From contig NZ_CP132294.1 of NCBI RefSeq assembly GCF_030734285.1, positions 930,001 through 994,000 of the forward strand: 64,000 nucleotides of DNA, written 5' to 3'. Shown piece after piece: positions 54,513 to 62,611 of the stretch. The stretch is from Natronococcus sp. AD-5 (lineage in GTDB: Archaea; Halobacteriota; Halobacteria; Halobacteriales; Natrialbaceae). The translations under genes were made by a program, and so were the position numbers. The notes beneath the pieces are model-generated. The model made no database searches, had not been told where the DNA came from, and saw nothing but the letters and a program-made list of their open reading frames with translations. Within the stretch, counting starts at the first letter, position 1, and every line of letters begins with the position of its first letter.

Positions 54513-55232
54513 ATGAACGCGAAAACGACGACACTCACGGCGGTTTGTCACGTGCGCGCGCCACTGCTCCTCGAGCCGATCGACAGACAGGTCGAGACGT
54601 TGCGAGCCTGCGAGTCCGAGGGGACGATCGACGACCTCCTCCTTCGAAGCTGGCCGAAGGAGGTCGCGCTGTCCGACGACAGTCCGTACCAGGAGGCGCT
54701 CGAGGCGTACGATCGGTTCCGAACGTGGGCCGACCGGCGGGGGGTGAACGTCCGTCCGCCGTTCAGGGAACGAACGACGACGTCACAGGTGACCGGCGAG
54801 ACGAGCGAGTTGCTCGTGACGCCGCTCCTCTGCCTCGAGCTCTACGCCGACGACGAGCCGGTCGGGGTGTTCCCCCACTCCGTCGGCGACGAAACGGTCA
54901 CGACCGAGGACGCGATCGCCAGCCTCCGGTGTGGCGAACTCCCGGCGCCGCTCGAGGGCGACGCGCCCGAAACGGCGCCGCGCGCAGGCGACACATCCAG
55001 TTCGATGCCGGGTACGGACGCGGCATCCGAAACGCGTGGATCCGGGGAGTCGACGGTCGCGGATTCGGACGGCTGTCCCGACTGCGACGGCGCGCTGATC
55101 GACGGACAGGGGCTGTTCGCGTGCTCCGACTGCGGGTGGACCGGAACGATCACCGAAACGGGTGAGTACGCGTCGGAGACGGATCGGACGTTCGAGACGC
55201 GCGACGTGCCCTTCCCGGCTCGCGGCAGCTAA
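54513..55232 (+). CDS. Haloarchaeal protein with N-terminal HTH_63-like domain and C-terminal zinc ribbon
   Basis: A 239-residue protein. The first ~140 residues ('VCHVRAPLLLEPIDRQVETL', 'ESEGTIDDLLLRSWPKEVAL', 'LYADDEPVGVFPHSVGD') resemble a haloarchaeal HTH-associated family (tentative, PF20575-like). A Ser/Thr/Glu-rich linker leads to a zinc ribbon 'CPDCDGALIDGQGLFACSDC' near residue 190. No membrane segment is present. It is possibly a regulator, though its function is unproven. Confidence 0.65.
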   Translation: MNAKTTTLTAVCHVRAPLLLEPIDRQVETLRACESEGTIDDLLLRSWPKEVALSDDSPYQEALEAYDRFRTWADRRGVNVRPPFRERTTTSQVTGETSELLVTPLLCLELYADDEPVGVFPHSVGDETVTTEDAIASLRCGELPAPLEGDAPETAPRAGDTSSSMPGTDAASETRGSGESTVADSDGCPDCDGALIDGQGLFACSDCGWTGTITETGEYASETDRTFETRDVPFPARGS

Positions 55233-55264
55233 GGAGACGGACCGCGGCAGGTACCGAGACGCGG

Positions 55265-56308
55265 TCACTCTTCTTCGAGGACGGTATCGTCGTACGTCGC
55301 TTCGATCTCGACGGAGGTTCCGCCGCGGACGGCGTCGACGTCGTCCGCGTCCGTTCCGAACGACGACTCGAGTCGGTCCACGTCGACGCGGTCGTCGTCT
55401 CGATAGCTCACCACGGCGCTCGCGGTCGCACCGTCGTCGCGAATCGATAGCTGCTGATGGATGCCGGCAGCGCCCTCGACGCCTTCGAACTCGAAGCTGA
55501 GATCGTCGGTGTCCGCGTCGGTCTGATCCTCTCCGAGGTCTTCCGCGGTGAATTCCTCGTCCGGCGTGTACAGTCCAAGTGAGATTCCCTCGGCGTCGCC
55601 GGCGCGGAGGAGCCGGGCGAAGTCGTCGTCGGTCTCGTACGCCGGCTCGCGCTCGCCGGCGGCCGTCGCGACGGTTCCCTCGACGGCGGCCGCCGCGTCG
55701 AACGCGTCGTCCTCGCTCGGGTACGAGTAGGCGAACGCGGCGTCCGCGACGCCGACGGCTTCGCCGCTCTCTCCGTCGACGTAGACCGCGTACGCGGCCG
55801 CGGTCGTCTCCGGGTCGTATCCCGCCGCCTCGAGCGCGTCGGTGAACTCGTCGCGCTCGTACGCCCCGGTGATCGCGTACACGCCGTCCACGTAGACGAA
55901 CGCGCTCGCATCGGTCGTCTCCCCGTGCGCGTTGAAGGCGTCTACCGCCGGAGAGTCGGCGAGCTGGACGAGGCCGAACGACGAGAGCTGTGCGAACGCG
56001 ACCGGGTTGACGAGCAGCGGATCCGTGGGCTGCTCGCCGCCCTCGGGATCGTCGCGCTGGATCCGCGTGTCGAACGCGATGGCGCCGTAGAAGTACGACG
56101 ACCGATCGGTCTCCCGGAGCAGCGACGCGTACGGCGGGAGGTCACCGCCGTCGATCGGTTCGTCGGAACCGGGCGTCGAATCCTGATCGTCGCTACCGTC
56201 GGAGTCGTCGGGGCCGGCGGTCTCGTCGGCCGTTTCCGAACACCCGGCGAGGGACGCCGTCCCCGCCGCCAGCAGGGAGAGCGTGGTCCGTCGATGGAGT
56301 CGCGTCAT
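55265..56308 (-). CDS. Haloarchaeal surface lipoprotein, function unknown
   Basis: A 347-residue protein with the signal 'RLHRRTTLSLLAAGTASLAG' and lipobox Cys, then an Asp/Gly/Ser-rich spacer. The mature domain ('LLRETDRSSYFYGAIAFDTR', 'YVDGVYAITGAYERDEFTDA') is acidic with two similar alpha/beta halves. No enzyme motif is recognised. It is anchored to the outer membrane face. The GC and codon pattern is normal for the genome. Confidence 0.75.
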   Translation of the reverse strand: MTRLHRRTTLSLLAAGTASLAGCSETADETAGPDDSDGSDDQDSTPGSDEPIDGGDLPPYASLLRETDRSSYFYGAIAFDTRIQRDDPEGGEQPTDPLLVNPVAFAQLSSFGLVQLADSPAVDAFNAHGETTDASAFVYVDGVYAITGAYERDEFTDALEAAGYDPETTAAAYAVYVDGESGEAVGVADAAFAYSYPSEDDAFDAAAAVEGTVATAAGEREPAYETDDDFARLLRAGDAEGISLGLYTPDEEFTAEDLGEDQTDADTDDLSFEFEGVEGAAGIHQQLSIRDDGATASAVVSYRDDDRVDVDRLESSFGTDADDVDAVRGGTSVEIEATYDDTVLEEE

Positions 56309-56392
56309 CCAGTGGTGTTCCTCGTTGGACGTTCATTACTGTACCGGAAAGTAAGAAAATACTGTTAGTAAGAATATATTATACGATATCCC

Positions 56393-57178
56393 TCAGTCCT
56401 CTGCCGGGCGTTCGGTCGCTCGACGGAGCAGGCCGAGCAACGTGTTCGCCTCCCGCGTCGTCAGGTCGGCGCGACCGAACACCCGGCGAAGCATCCGCAT
56501 CGTCTTGTCGCGTTTCTCGTCCGGGTGGTTGATCTCGGCGAGCAGCGCCCCCCACTGGTCGTAGAGCCGATCGAGCGTCTCCTCGGGTGCGCGGGTCCGC
56601 TCGAGGTCCGGTAACTGCGTTTCGTCGACCGAGAGGGTGAGCGTACGCAGCTCGTACAGCGTCACCGTCGCGGCCTGTCCGAGATTCAACACGGGATAGT
56701 CGGCGTTCGCGGGGATCGCACAGATTTCGTCGATTCGGGCGAGTTCGTCGTTCGTGAGCCCGACCCGCTCGCGGCCGAAGACGAGCGCCGTCGGCGCCTC
56801 GACCGTCGGGAGGCGGTCGGCGAGGTCGGCGGGCGTGGAGTAGGGATACCGGATGTGACTCCGGTCGTCCTCGTTCGTCACCGCCGTACAGCCGATCGTG
56901 TGGTAGGTTTCGACGAGTTCGTCGAACGCGAGTTCGGTCGCGTTCGGGAGGACGTCCTCGCGGGCGTGCCCGGCGAACCCGTAGGCCTCGCCGTCCGGGT
57001 CGAGGGCCGGGGGGTCGACGAGCAGGAGGTCCTCGAAGCTGAAGTTCTTCATCGCTCTGGCGACGGTGCCGACGTTCCCCGGCGTCTGTGCGTCGACGAT
57101 GGCGACCGCCGGCGGCGTTCGATCCGCGTCGGGAGTTGATTCTCCGTCGAGAGTGTCCGAACTCGAGTCGTCGGTCAT
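56393..57178 (-). CDS. trmJ: tRNA (cytidine-2'-O-)-methyltransferase TrmJ (SPOUT)
   Basis: A 261-residue SPOUT methyltransferase. 'VDAQTPGNVGTVARAMKNF' is the N-terminal core, 'LVFGRERVGLTNDELARID' and 'IPANADYPVLNLGQAATVTL' form the trefoil-knot SAM site typical of TrmJ. The C-terminal helical tail ('MRMLRRVFGRADLTTREAN') fits archaeal TrmJ, which 2'-O-methylates C32 of tRNA. It lies beside the replication origin region, transcribed away from orc1. Confidence 0.88.
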   Translation of the reverse strand: MTDDSSSDTLDGESTPDADRTPPAVAIVDAQTPGNVGTVARAMKNFSFEDLLLVDPPALDPDGEAYGFAGHAREDVLPNATELAFDELVETYHTIGCTAVTNEDDRSHIRYPYSTPADLADRLPTVEAPTALVFGRERVGLTNDELARIDEICAIPANADYPVLNLGQAATVTLYELRTLTLSVDETQLPDLERTRAPEETLDRLYDQWGALLAEINHPDEKRDKTMRMLRRVFGRADLTTREANTLLGLLRRATERPAED

Positions 57179-57285
57179 AGCTTAGCGGGGTGCGTGGCGT
57201 GGGCAGTTTCGATCGTCCCTCGAGCGAGATTCCTGGTTCGAAGCGCGCTTTCGAGACGGCCCCGAATTCGGCGAATCGTGTCCAT
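57175..57285 (-). CDS. Possible 36-residue small protein upstream of trmJ
   Basis: Reads 'MDTIRRIRGRLESALRTRNL' to 'AHATHPAKL' and overlaps the trmJ start by ATGA. The overlap suggests coupled translation, but the composition is basic, unlike most haloarchaeal proteins. It could be a chance frame or a leader peptide. Confidence 0.3.
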   Translation of the reverse strand: MDTIRRIRGRLESALRTRNLARGTIETAHATHPAKL

Positions 57286-57395
57286 ACCGCGGATAGCGAG
57301 TGCGAGTGGAAAAGTCGTCTGATGGTGGACCGCGTCGGATCGTGAGTGATGCGGATCTCCGTGAGTGAGTATTGGTACCCGTTTACTAGATTGTG

Positions 57396-57419
57396 ATCTA
57401 GAAACTAATCTAGAAACTA
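57396..57419. repeat. Tandem 12-bp AT-rich repeat, candidate unwinding element
   Basis: Two back-to-back copies of ATCTAGAAACTA (57396-57407 and 57408-57419). A purine-rich tract to about 57535, with few C residues, follows. Confidence 0.5.
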
Positions 57420-57683
57420 GAACGAGTAGAGGGTAGTGTGAAGTAAGGTGAGTAGTGCGGAGTAGAGTAAGGAGTGCGAACAGGACGAGTAGTGCAAGAT
57501 AGAGTGACTGGTGTGAAATGGAGCGGGTAGTGACGATGTCCCGTCTGTTGTACCGCCAGATTGCTTCGGGAGAGGACGGAGTGATCGGGAGAGGGTTTGT
57601 CGGAAAAGGACGATCAGATAACACCTGTCGCTTCAAGAACGACGGTGCGGAATACTGGAACGAGATCGATTACGTGAGGGAGA

Positions 57684-57705
57684 CACACCCCCGTCGCGTT
57701 TGTAA
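57684..57705 (-). promoter_or_regulatory. ORB-like element 1 (reverse)
   Basis: On the minus strand it reads TTACAAACGCGACGGGGG then TGTG. It matches element 3 except in the 3-base stretch after TTACA. Confidence 0.7.
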
Positions 57706-57739
57706 GACGATTCACGTGTGGGGAGGTTCCGTTCGGGAA

Positions 57740-57761
57740 CACACCAGCGTCGCGGCTGTAA
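57740..57761 (-). promoter_or_regulatory. ORB-like element 2 (reverse, degenerate)
   Basis: On the minus strand it reads TTACAGCCGCGACGCTGG then TGTG. The G-run is interrupted. Confidence 0.55.
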
Positions 57762-57832
57762 AATCTCTCGCTCGAGGGACGGTTTCCCGGCAATTCGGGG
57801 GTTTCGATTCCGGCCTACCCGCCCGTTCGCCG

Positions 57833-57854
57833 TTACATCCGCGACGGGGGTGTG
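57833..57854 (+). promoter_or_regulatory. ORB-like element 3 (forward)
   Basis: TTACATCCGCGACGGGGG then TGTG. It faces element 2 across 71 bp. Confidence 0.7.
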
Positions 57855-58007
57855 CGTGCCATCTCTCGTCAGTCGTCACGAGTGTGCATCCGGCTTCGCG
57901 GTAGTTTTCACGGCGCGACCCGCGGATCTATCGGCGGCGTCCCGGTGCGTTTCGCTTCCGGATTTCCGATGCTGCCGGCTCACTTCCTCGGAGATACCCT
58001 CGAACCG

Positions 58008-58029
58008 TTACATCCGCGAGGGGGGTGTC
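58008..58029 (+). promoter_or_regulatory. ORB-like element 4 (forward)
   Basis: TTACATCCGCGAGGGGGG then TGTC, 153 bp after element 3 in the same orientation. Confidence 0.7.
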
Positions 58030-58093
58030 GGTCTCTCTGACTCGCGAGTTCCCGGGACTTAGAAACGCGAGGCCGGCGAGATACACGGTAGTA

Positions 58094-58111
58094 GTTGAGA
58101 GTTCTCTCAAC
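58094..58111. repeat. Perfect palindrome GTTGAGAG-TT-CTCTCAAC
   Basis: 8-bp perfect arms around TT, between ORB element 4 and the half element before orc1. It is a candidate binding site for a dimeric protein that controls origin or orc1 promoter use. Confidence 0.55.
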
Positions 58112-58139
58112 ACGGGTATGAGCCTCTCGAACGACCCAT

Positions 58140-58171
58140 TTACATCCGCGATCGATCTCCATAGCTTTATT
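58140..58171 (+). promoter_or_regulatory. ORB half element and TATA-like sequence before orc1
   Basis: TTACATCCGCGA (58140-58151) repeats the first half of the ORB, and CTTTATTT (58164-58171) lies 32-39 bp before the orc1 ATG. The close spacing suggests Orc1 binding could repress its own promoter. Confidence 0.5.
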
Positions 58172-58202
58172 TCAGTCCAGTTGGAAGGCACGGGGTACCG
58201 AA

Positions 58203-59432
58203 ATGTCCGCGAACGACGATCGTGATCCCCTCTTCCGATACGACGATCCGGTGTTTGCCGACGAGCGGTTGCTCGAGATCACGCACCTCCCCGGCCCGGA
58301 CCGGATCGTCGGTCGCGACGAGCAGATGCAGCGAGTGGCGGACGCCCTGAATCCCGCGATCTTCGGGAGCGAGCCGAATCACCTGTTCATCTTCGGCAAG
58401 ACCGGCACCGGCAAGTCGCTCATCTCCAGATCCGTGACCAAACGGGTGATCTCGGAGGCCAAACGCGACGAGGTCACGGTGAAGTACGCCTTCATCGACT
58501 GCGGCGAGCAGAACACCGAGGCGTCGATCGTCAAGACGATCGCGCAACTGGTCAACGAGCCCGGTACGAGCGGGGTCTCCGTTCCCGACCGCGGTCTCGG
58601 AACCGGCGACTACTACAAGCGGCTCTGGCAGGCCGTCGACCGCTGTACGGACGTCACCATCGTCATCTTGGACGAGATCGACATGCTCGAGGACGACGAG
58701 GTCCTGCGCAAACTCTCGCGCGCGGGAGAGAACCGCCGGATCTCCGACTCGAGCATCGGCATCATCGGCATCTCGAACAAGATCGACTTTCCCGACCACC
58801 TCTCCGAACGCGTCAAGTCGAGTCTCTCGCGCGACGAACTCGTCTTCTCGCCGTACGACGCCAACCAGCTCGTCGAGATTCTGGAGAAGCGACGCGACGC
58901 GTTCCACGACGGGGTGCTCTCGGGCGACGTCATCCCGCTGACGGCAGCCCTCGCCGCACAGGAACACGGCGACGCGCGCAAGGCGATCGACATCCTCCGG
59001 AACGCGGGTCGGATCGCCAAGAAGCAAAACGCCAGCCGCGTGACCGCCGAGCACGTCCGCGACGCGAAGGAGAAAACCGAGGCCGACCGGTTCAACGAAC
59101 TGATCGAGGGCTCGCCACAGCAGGCGAAGGCGATCCTCTACTCGCTGACGCTTCTGACCGAAAACAGTACGGAGAAGGAGTTTCCGACGAAGATCATCTA
59201 CAACCAGTACAAGGAGGTCGCGCGCCGACTCGACTTCGACGTCCTCTCCGAACGTCGCGTCCAGGAGATCCTCCAGGAGCAGAACTTCCTCAACGTCATC
59301 CAGTCCGAGCGCGAGGGGCGGGGACGCGGCCGCGGCGCGCACGCGAAACACCGCCTGCTCGAGAACCCCTCGATCGTCAAGAAGGTGCTGCTGCGGGACT
59401 CGCGGCTCGCCCCCCTCGAGGAGGAGACCTAA
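58203..59432 (+). CDS. orc1: Orc1/Cdc6 replication initiator
   Basis: A 409-residue AAA+ initiator. Walker A is 'IFGKTGTGKSLISRSVTK', Walker B is 'VTIVILDEIDMLEDDEVL', and 'IGIIGISNKIDFPDHL' is sensor 1. 'EHGDARKAIDILRNAGRIA' is the sensor 2 region. The C-terminal winged helix ('ILYSLTLLTENSTEKEFPTK', 'SERRVQEILQEQNFLNVI') binds ORBs. It lies immediately beside ORB-like repeats, the standard archaeal origin-initiator arrangement. Confidence 0.96.
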   Translation: MSANDDRDPLFRYDDPVFADERLLEITHLPGPDRIVGRDEQMQRVADALNPAIFGSEPNHLFIFGKTGTGKSLISRSVTKRVISEAKRDEVTVKYAFIDCGEQNTEASIVKTIAQLVNEPGTSGVSVPDRGLGTGDYYKRLWQAVDRCTDVTIVILDEIDMLEDDEVLRKLSRAGENRRISDSSIGIIGISNKIDFPDHLSERVKSSLSRDELVFSPYDANQLVEILEKRRDAFHDGVLSGDVIPLTAALAAQEHGDARKAIDILRNAGRIAKKQNASRVTAEHVRDAKEKTEADRFNELIEGSPQQAKAILYSLTLLTENSTEKEFPTKIIYNQYKEVARRLDFDVLSERRVQEILQEQNFLNVIQSEREGRGRGRGAHAKHRLLENPSIVKKVLLRDSRLAPLEEET

Positions 59433-59498
59433 GGAGAGCGGACCCGGTTCGCCCGGCGGGATCGCGGTATCTTTCTGCCTCGCTTTCGGAGTACCCGT

Positions 59499-60692
59499 AT
59501 GGATAGCGTCGACGCGGCCGGGCTGGGGATCGGCGACGGGTTCCCGACCCGGATCATGGGCGTGTTGAACGTCAGCGAGGAGTCGCCGTACGATCCGAGC
59601 GTCTACGACGATCCCGACGAGGCGGCCCGGTACGTGGACGAGGAACTGATCGGCGAGGGCGCGGACATCGTCGATATCGGCCTCGAGTCGGCGAACAAAC
59701 GGTTCGACGTCCTCTCGGCCGAGGGGGAACTCGAGCGCCTCCACGTCGCCTGCGAGACGATCGACCGCGTCTCCGGGGACGCGATCTTCTCCATCGAAAC
59801 CCGGTACCACGAGGTGGCCGACGAGGCGCTCTCGCAGGGGTTCGACATGGTCAACGACATCTGCGGCTTCGCGGACCCCGAGATGCCGACCGTCTGTGAG
59901 GCGCACGACGCCGCCGTCGCGAAGATGGCGAGCCCGCCGGATCTCGAGCGCCCCGGTGCGGTCGAAGAGACCGACTGGGCGGCCCGAAAGTCCCCCGACT
60001 GGGCTGCCGAGGCAGACTACGTCGACCAGGTGTACGAGGCGTTGAAACAGAACGGGCTCACGGACAGGACGATCGTCGATCCCGCCTTCGGCGGCTGGAG
60101 CGAGGCCCAGACCCTCGAGGACGACCGGGAGACGTTCCGCCGACTCCGGGAGTTCCGGGCGCTCGACCGTCCGATGCTGGTCTCGATCAACCGGAAGAAT
60201 TTCCTCGGAGAGATCGCCGGCCGCGACACGGACGGACGGCTTCCCGTGAGCCTGGCGGCCACGTCGCTGGCGATCGAACGCGGGGCGCACGTGATCCGGA
60301 CCCACGACGTCGCCGAAACCCGTGACGCGGCCGCGATCGGCGACGCCTTCGCGGAACGCGCGAGCGTACGGACCGACGGGATCACCGTCACGGAGCTGGA
60401 CGTCCGCTCTACTCGCGAGCTTCGACTCCACCTCGAGGAACGCGGACTCGATCCGTCGGTCGCGGACGACTGGCGAACTCGCGTCCTCGAGGTCGAGGGG
60501 CTCGAGCGCGACGACCGAGACCGGTTGCGGTCGATCGCCGCCGAGTGCGACACAACCGTGCACGATGTGAACGCTGAACGGAGTATCGTTCTCGGCTCGG
60601 AAGCGTCGATTTCTGCCGTTTCAGAACGAATACGGGATAAAGGCGGTCAGCTCGATCGCATCGCTTCTGTTTTCCAACGATTGTTAGAGTAA
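59499..60692 (+). CDS. folP: Dihydropteroate synthase (archaeal type, with C-terminal extension)
   Basis: A 397-residue TIM-barrel enzyme joining hydroxymethylpterin diphosphate to an aminobenzoate. 'TRIMGVLNVSEESPYDPSVY' is the characteristic first strand and 'ADIVDIGLESANKRFDVLSA' the second. 'MVNDICGFADPEMPTV' and 'HVIRTHDVAETRDA' are the later pterin-site segments. About 120 extra residues follow the barrel, as in haloarchaeal homologues. It sits two steps from mptE in the same pathway. Confidence 0.9.
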   Translation: MDSVDAAGLGIGDGFPTRIMGVLNVSEESPYDPSVYDDPDEAARYVDEELIGEGADIVDIGLESANKRFDVLSAEGELERLHVACETIDRVSGDAIFSIETRYHEVADEALSQGFDMVNDICGFADPEMPTVCEAHDAAVAKMASPPDLERPGAVEETDWAARKSPDWAAEADYVDQVYEALKQNGLTDRTIVDPAFGGWSEAQTLEDDRETFRRLREFRALDRPMLVSINRKNFLGEIAGRDTDGRLPVSLAATSLAIERGAHVIRTHDVAETRDAAAIGDAFAERASVRTDGITVTELDVRSTRELRLHLEERGLDPSVADDWRTRVLEVEGLERDDRDRLRSIAAECDTTVHDVNAERSIVLGSEASISAVSERIRDKGGQLDRIASVFQRLLE

Positions 60693-60734
60693 GAGAAAGC
60701 TTATGACGGAGGCTCCGAAAGGAGAGGATGGACG

Positions 60735-60777
60735 CCGGGCGGTCTCCCGGGTAGGGGTACTTGGAGGCGACCCCCGG
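60735..60777 (+). other. Two mutually exclusive hairpins between folP and mptE
   Basis: CCGGG (60735-60739) can pair with CCCGG (60746-60750), or the overlapping CCGGG (60747-60751) with CCCGG (60773-60777), helped by GGGG/CCCC. The choice could affect transcript ends or mptE expression. No known RNA family was recognised. Confidence 0.35.
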
Positions 60778-60871
60778 CCCACAACACGGAATTATTGCGA
60801 TACTACGCCGATCAGTGACGACGTCGTCTCGGAACGCACAGACACATAGGGTCGCGGAGACGAGCACGACT

Positions 60872-61570
60872 ATGGAGTTCGACGAGTGGGAGCCCGTGTA
60901 CGACGCCATCCACCGCGATTTCGGCTACGAGCGGGGCGACGACGAGCGAGCGCGGGACGTTCTCGCGTCGCTGACCGGGCCGTTCGACCGCGAGCGACTC
61001 GCGGCCGTCCGCGGCGCGACGGTCGCCGTCGCGGGAGCCGGGCCGTCGCTCGAGACCGACGCCGCACTCGAGCGCGCACGCGAGGCAGACGTCGTCTTCG
61101 CCGCCTCGACGGCGGCGGATACGCTCGCCCGAATGGGACTGGACGCGGACTGCATGGTCACCGACCTCGACAAGAACCCCGACACCGTCCGCCGGCTGAC
61201 CGAGCGGAAGACGCCGGTCGCGGTTCACGCACACGGGGACAACGTGGCGGCGATCCGCGCGGTCGTCCCCGACTGCGTCGACGAGTACGTTCTCCCGACG
61301 ACGCAGGCCGAACCCCGCGGCCCCGTCTCGAACTTCGGCGGGTTCACCGACGGCGACCGGGCGGCTTTCCTCGCCGATCACCTCGGCGCCGCCCGCCTCC
61401 GGTTCGTCGGCTGGGATTTCGACGACCCCTCGGTGGACTCGACGAAGGCTCGAAAACTCGAGTGGGCCGAGCGGCTGCTGTACTGGCTCGAGATCCGGCG
61501 CGGCGACCGATTCGCGGTGCTGGACGGGCGACGAAACTGCATCGAGACGGCGCCGCTGCCGATCGACTGA
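60872..61570 (+). CDS. mptE: 6-hydroxymethyl-7,8-dihydropterin pyrophosphokinase MptE
   Basis: A 232-residue archaeal enzyme (DUF115 family) that makes hydroxymethyldihydropterin diphosphate, the substrate of dihydropteroate synthase. Conserved segments are 'VAVAGAGPSLETDAALERA', 'DADCMVTDLDKNPDTVRRL' and 'VAVHAHGDNVAAIRAVVPD', with 'RGPVSNFGGFTDGDRAAFLA'. The start at 60872 gives normal length. The upstream 37 codons of open frame are not family-like. It is in the same direction as folP, 179 bp apart. Confidence 0.93.
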   Translation: MEFDEWEPVYDAIHRDFGYERGDDERARDVLASLTGPFDRERLAAVRGATVAVAGAGPSLETDAALERAREADVVFAASTAADTLARMGLDADCMVTDLDKNPDTVRRLTERKTPVAVHAHGDNVAAIRAVVPDCVDEYVLPTTQAEPRGPVSNFGGFTDGDRAAFLADHLGAARLRFVGWDFDDPSVDSTKARKLEWAERLLYWLEIRRGDRFAVLDGRRNCIETAPLPID

Positions 61571-61633
61571 CGGCCGTCGATCGTCCGGCCGTCGGCGAAG
61601 CCGGTGAGGGCGTACTGTCCGTTTCCGTCGGTG

Positions 61634-61828
61634 TCACTCGATTCGATACTCGACGATGTCGTCGCAGCCACAGGCCGGACAGGGGACGCGAGCGAACTCG
61701 ACCGTCGTTCCGCAGCGCCGACACTCCTCGATGACCGTCGCTCCGGCGTCGCGAGATAGCACTGACTCGAGCGTCGCTCGCACGGTCGATACCGATACCG
61801 CCCCGTCGCTTTGCCGTTCGCCGTTCAT
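61634..61828 (-). CDS. Small zinc-ribbon protein
   Basis: A 64-residue protein with an N-terminal helix ('VRATLESVLSRDAGATVIE') and a zinc ribbon 'ECRRCGTTVEFARVPCPACG'. It ends 'DDIVEYRIE'. It probably binds nucleic acid or a protein partner. The start at 61826-61828 is chosen, although an upstream ATG at 61870 adds 14 low-complexity residues. Confidence 0.7.
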   Translation of the reverse strand: MNGERQSDGAVSVSTVRATLESVLSRDAGATVIEECRRCGTTVEFARVPCPACGCDDIVEYRIE

Positions 61829-62139
61829 ACACCGACTGGCAGTCGTATCAGTGTTTGTTATTGTATTCATAACGTGAACGTCGGTTCCGATACGGCGACG
61901 TCGACCCCATTAGTGTTTGGCGGCCGACAATATTGCGACTGCTCGGAGGACGGGAGATGACGATATCGCAGCGCTGCGGCCGGTCACCCTGCTACCGGCT
62001 CCCGATTCACGGTCGTTCGGGCCGGCCCCGGATCGGTTGACGAACCGGTACCGTTTTCGGTTCGAAATGCTGTATGTCAATGGATCCTACCATTAGTTCG
62101 ACAAGAAAGCTTATGCCGGGATGCTCAACTTATGGAATT
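61829..62139. other. Divergent intergenic region, no gene seen
   Basis: A 311-bp gap. A TATA-like 'GCTTATG' lies about 30 bp before the gene at 62140. Nothing else is recognised. Confidence 0.4.
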
Positions 62140-62469
62140 ATGTCACGGAACACTTCGGTGCAGAACGCAACCGGCGGGAGCGATCCCGATCGGCTTCCGA
62201 ATCTCGTAACGATCGTCGGTCGCGGAATCCCGTCGAACTTCGAAATCGCCGTCGACGGCGAAATCGAAATGATCGCCGACGATCCCGTCTCGGAGGGAAC
62301 GGTCGTCTCCGGCGGCGCCGCGGAGGGGACGATCGAGGTCGGCGTCCAGCGCTTCCGGTTCTCCGGCCAGATGGCCAACGTTCACGTCGTCGACTGGAAC
62401 GGGACGGAGATGTCCGAATCGGCCAGTACGCCGGAGGTCCACGTCGACTACGGCGTCGCTACCCGCTAA
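62140..62469 (+). CDS. Small conserved haloarchaeal protein, function unknown
   Basis: A 109-residue protein starting 'MSRNTSVQNATGGSDPDRLP'. It is beta-rich and acidic: 'NLVTIVGRGIPSNFEIAVDG', 'EGTIEVGVQRFRFSGQMANV', 'HVVDWNGTEMSESASTPEV'. There is no signal peptide and no catalytic motif. A TATA-like element lies about 30 bp before this ATG, supporting it over the upstream ATG at 62074. Homologues are likely short haloarchaeal proteins. Confidence 0.65.
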   Translation: MSRNTSVQNATGGSDPDRLPNLVTIVGRGIPSNFEIAVDGEIEMIADDPVSEGTVVSGGAAEGTIEVGVQRFRFSGQMANVHVVDWNGTEMSESASTPEVHVDYGVATR

Positions 62470-62611
62470 CTGTTCTCGCCAGCGTTGACTTGCGCCCGCA
62501 CACCTCCCCTGCACCGGGTACGTCCCGCGCTAGACCGGATTCGCCGTCCCCCCGCCGAATTGCGGGTCGGTTCGCTCCTCGAGCCGATCGGCCACGGACG
62601 GGCGATCGCGC

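Larger units (their letters stand above)
57286..58202. other. Probable replication origin region (oriC), no protein gene
   Basis: A 917-bp gap between trmJ and orc1, with four full ORB-like elements (57684-57705 and 57740-57761 reversed; 57833-57854 and 58008-58029 forward), a half element at 58140, a perfect 18-bp palindrome at 58094, a tandem 12-bp AT-rich repeat at 57396-57419 and a purine-rich tract after it. Open frames in it are interrupted by these repeats and are not credible genes. The two reversed and two forward boxes facing each other resemble archaeal origins. Haloarchaeal ORBs carry a terminal G-run, and three of the four show GGGGG. Confidence 0.8.

Noticed and set aside
57518-57904. 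Open frames between trmJ and orc1 (both strands)
   Set aside because: They run through the ORB-like repeats, and their sequences show no family similarity and unusual composition. The region is better explained as an origin.
60700-60870. A possible structured non-coding RNA between folP and mptE
   Set aside because: Apart from two short alternative stems, I cannot match it to SRP RNA, RNase P RNA or another known family.
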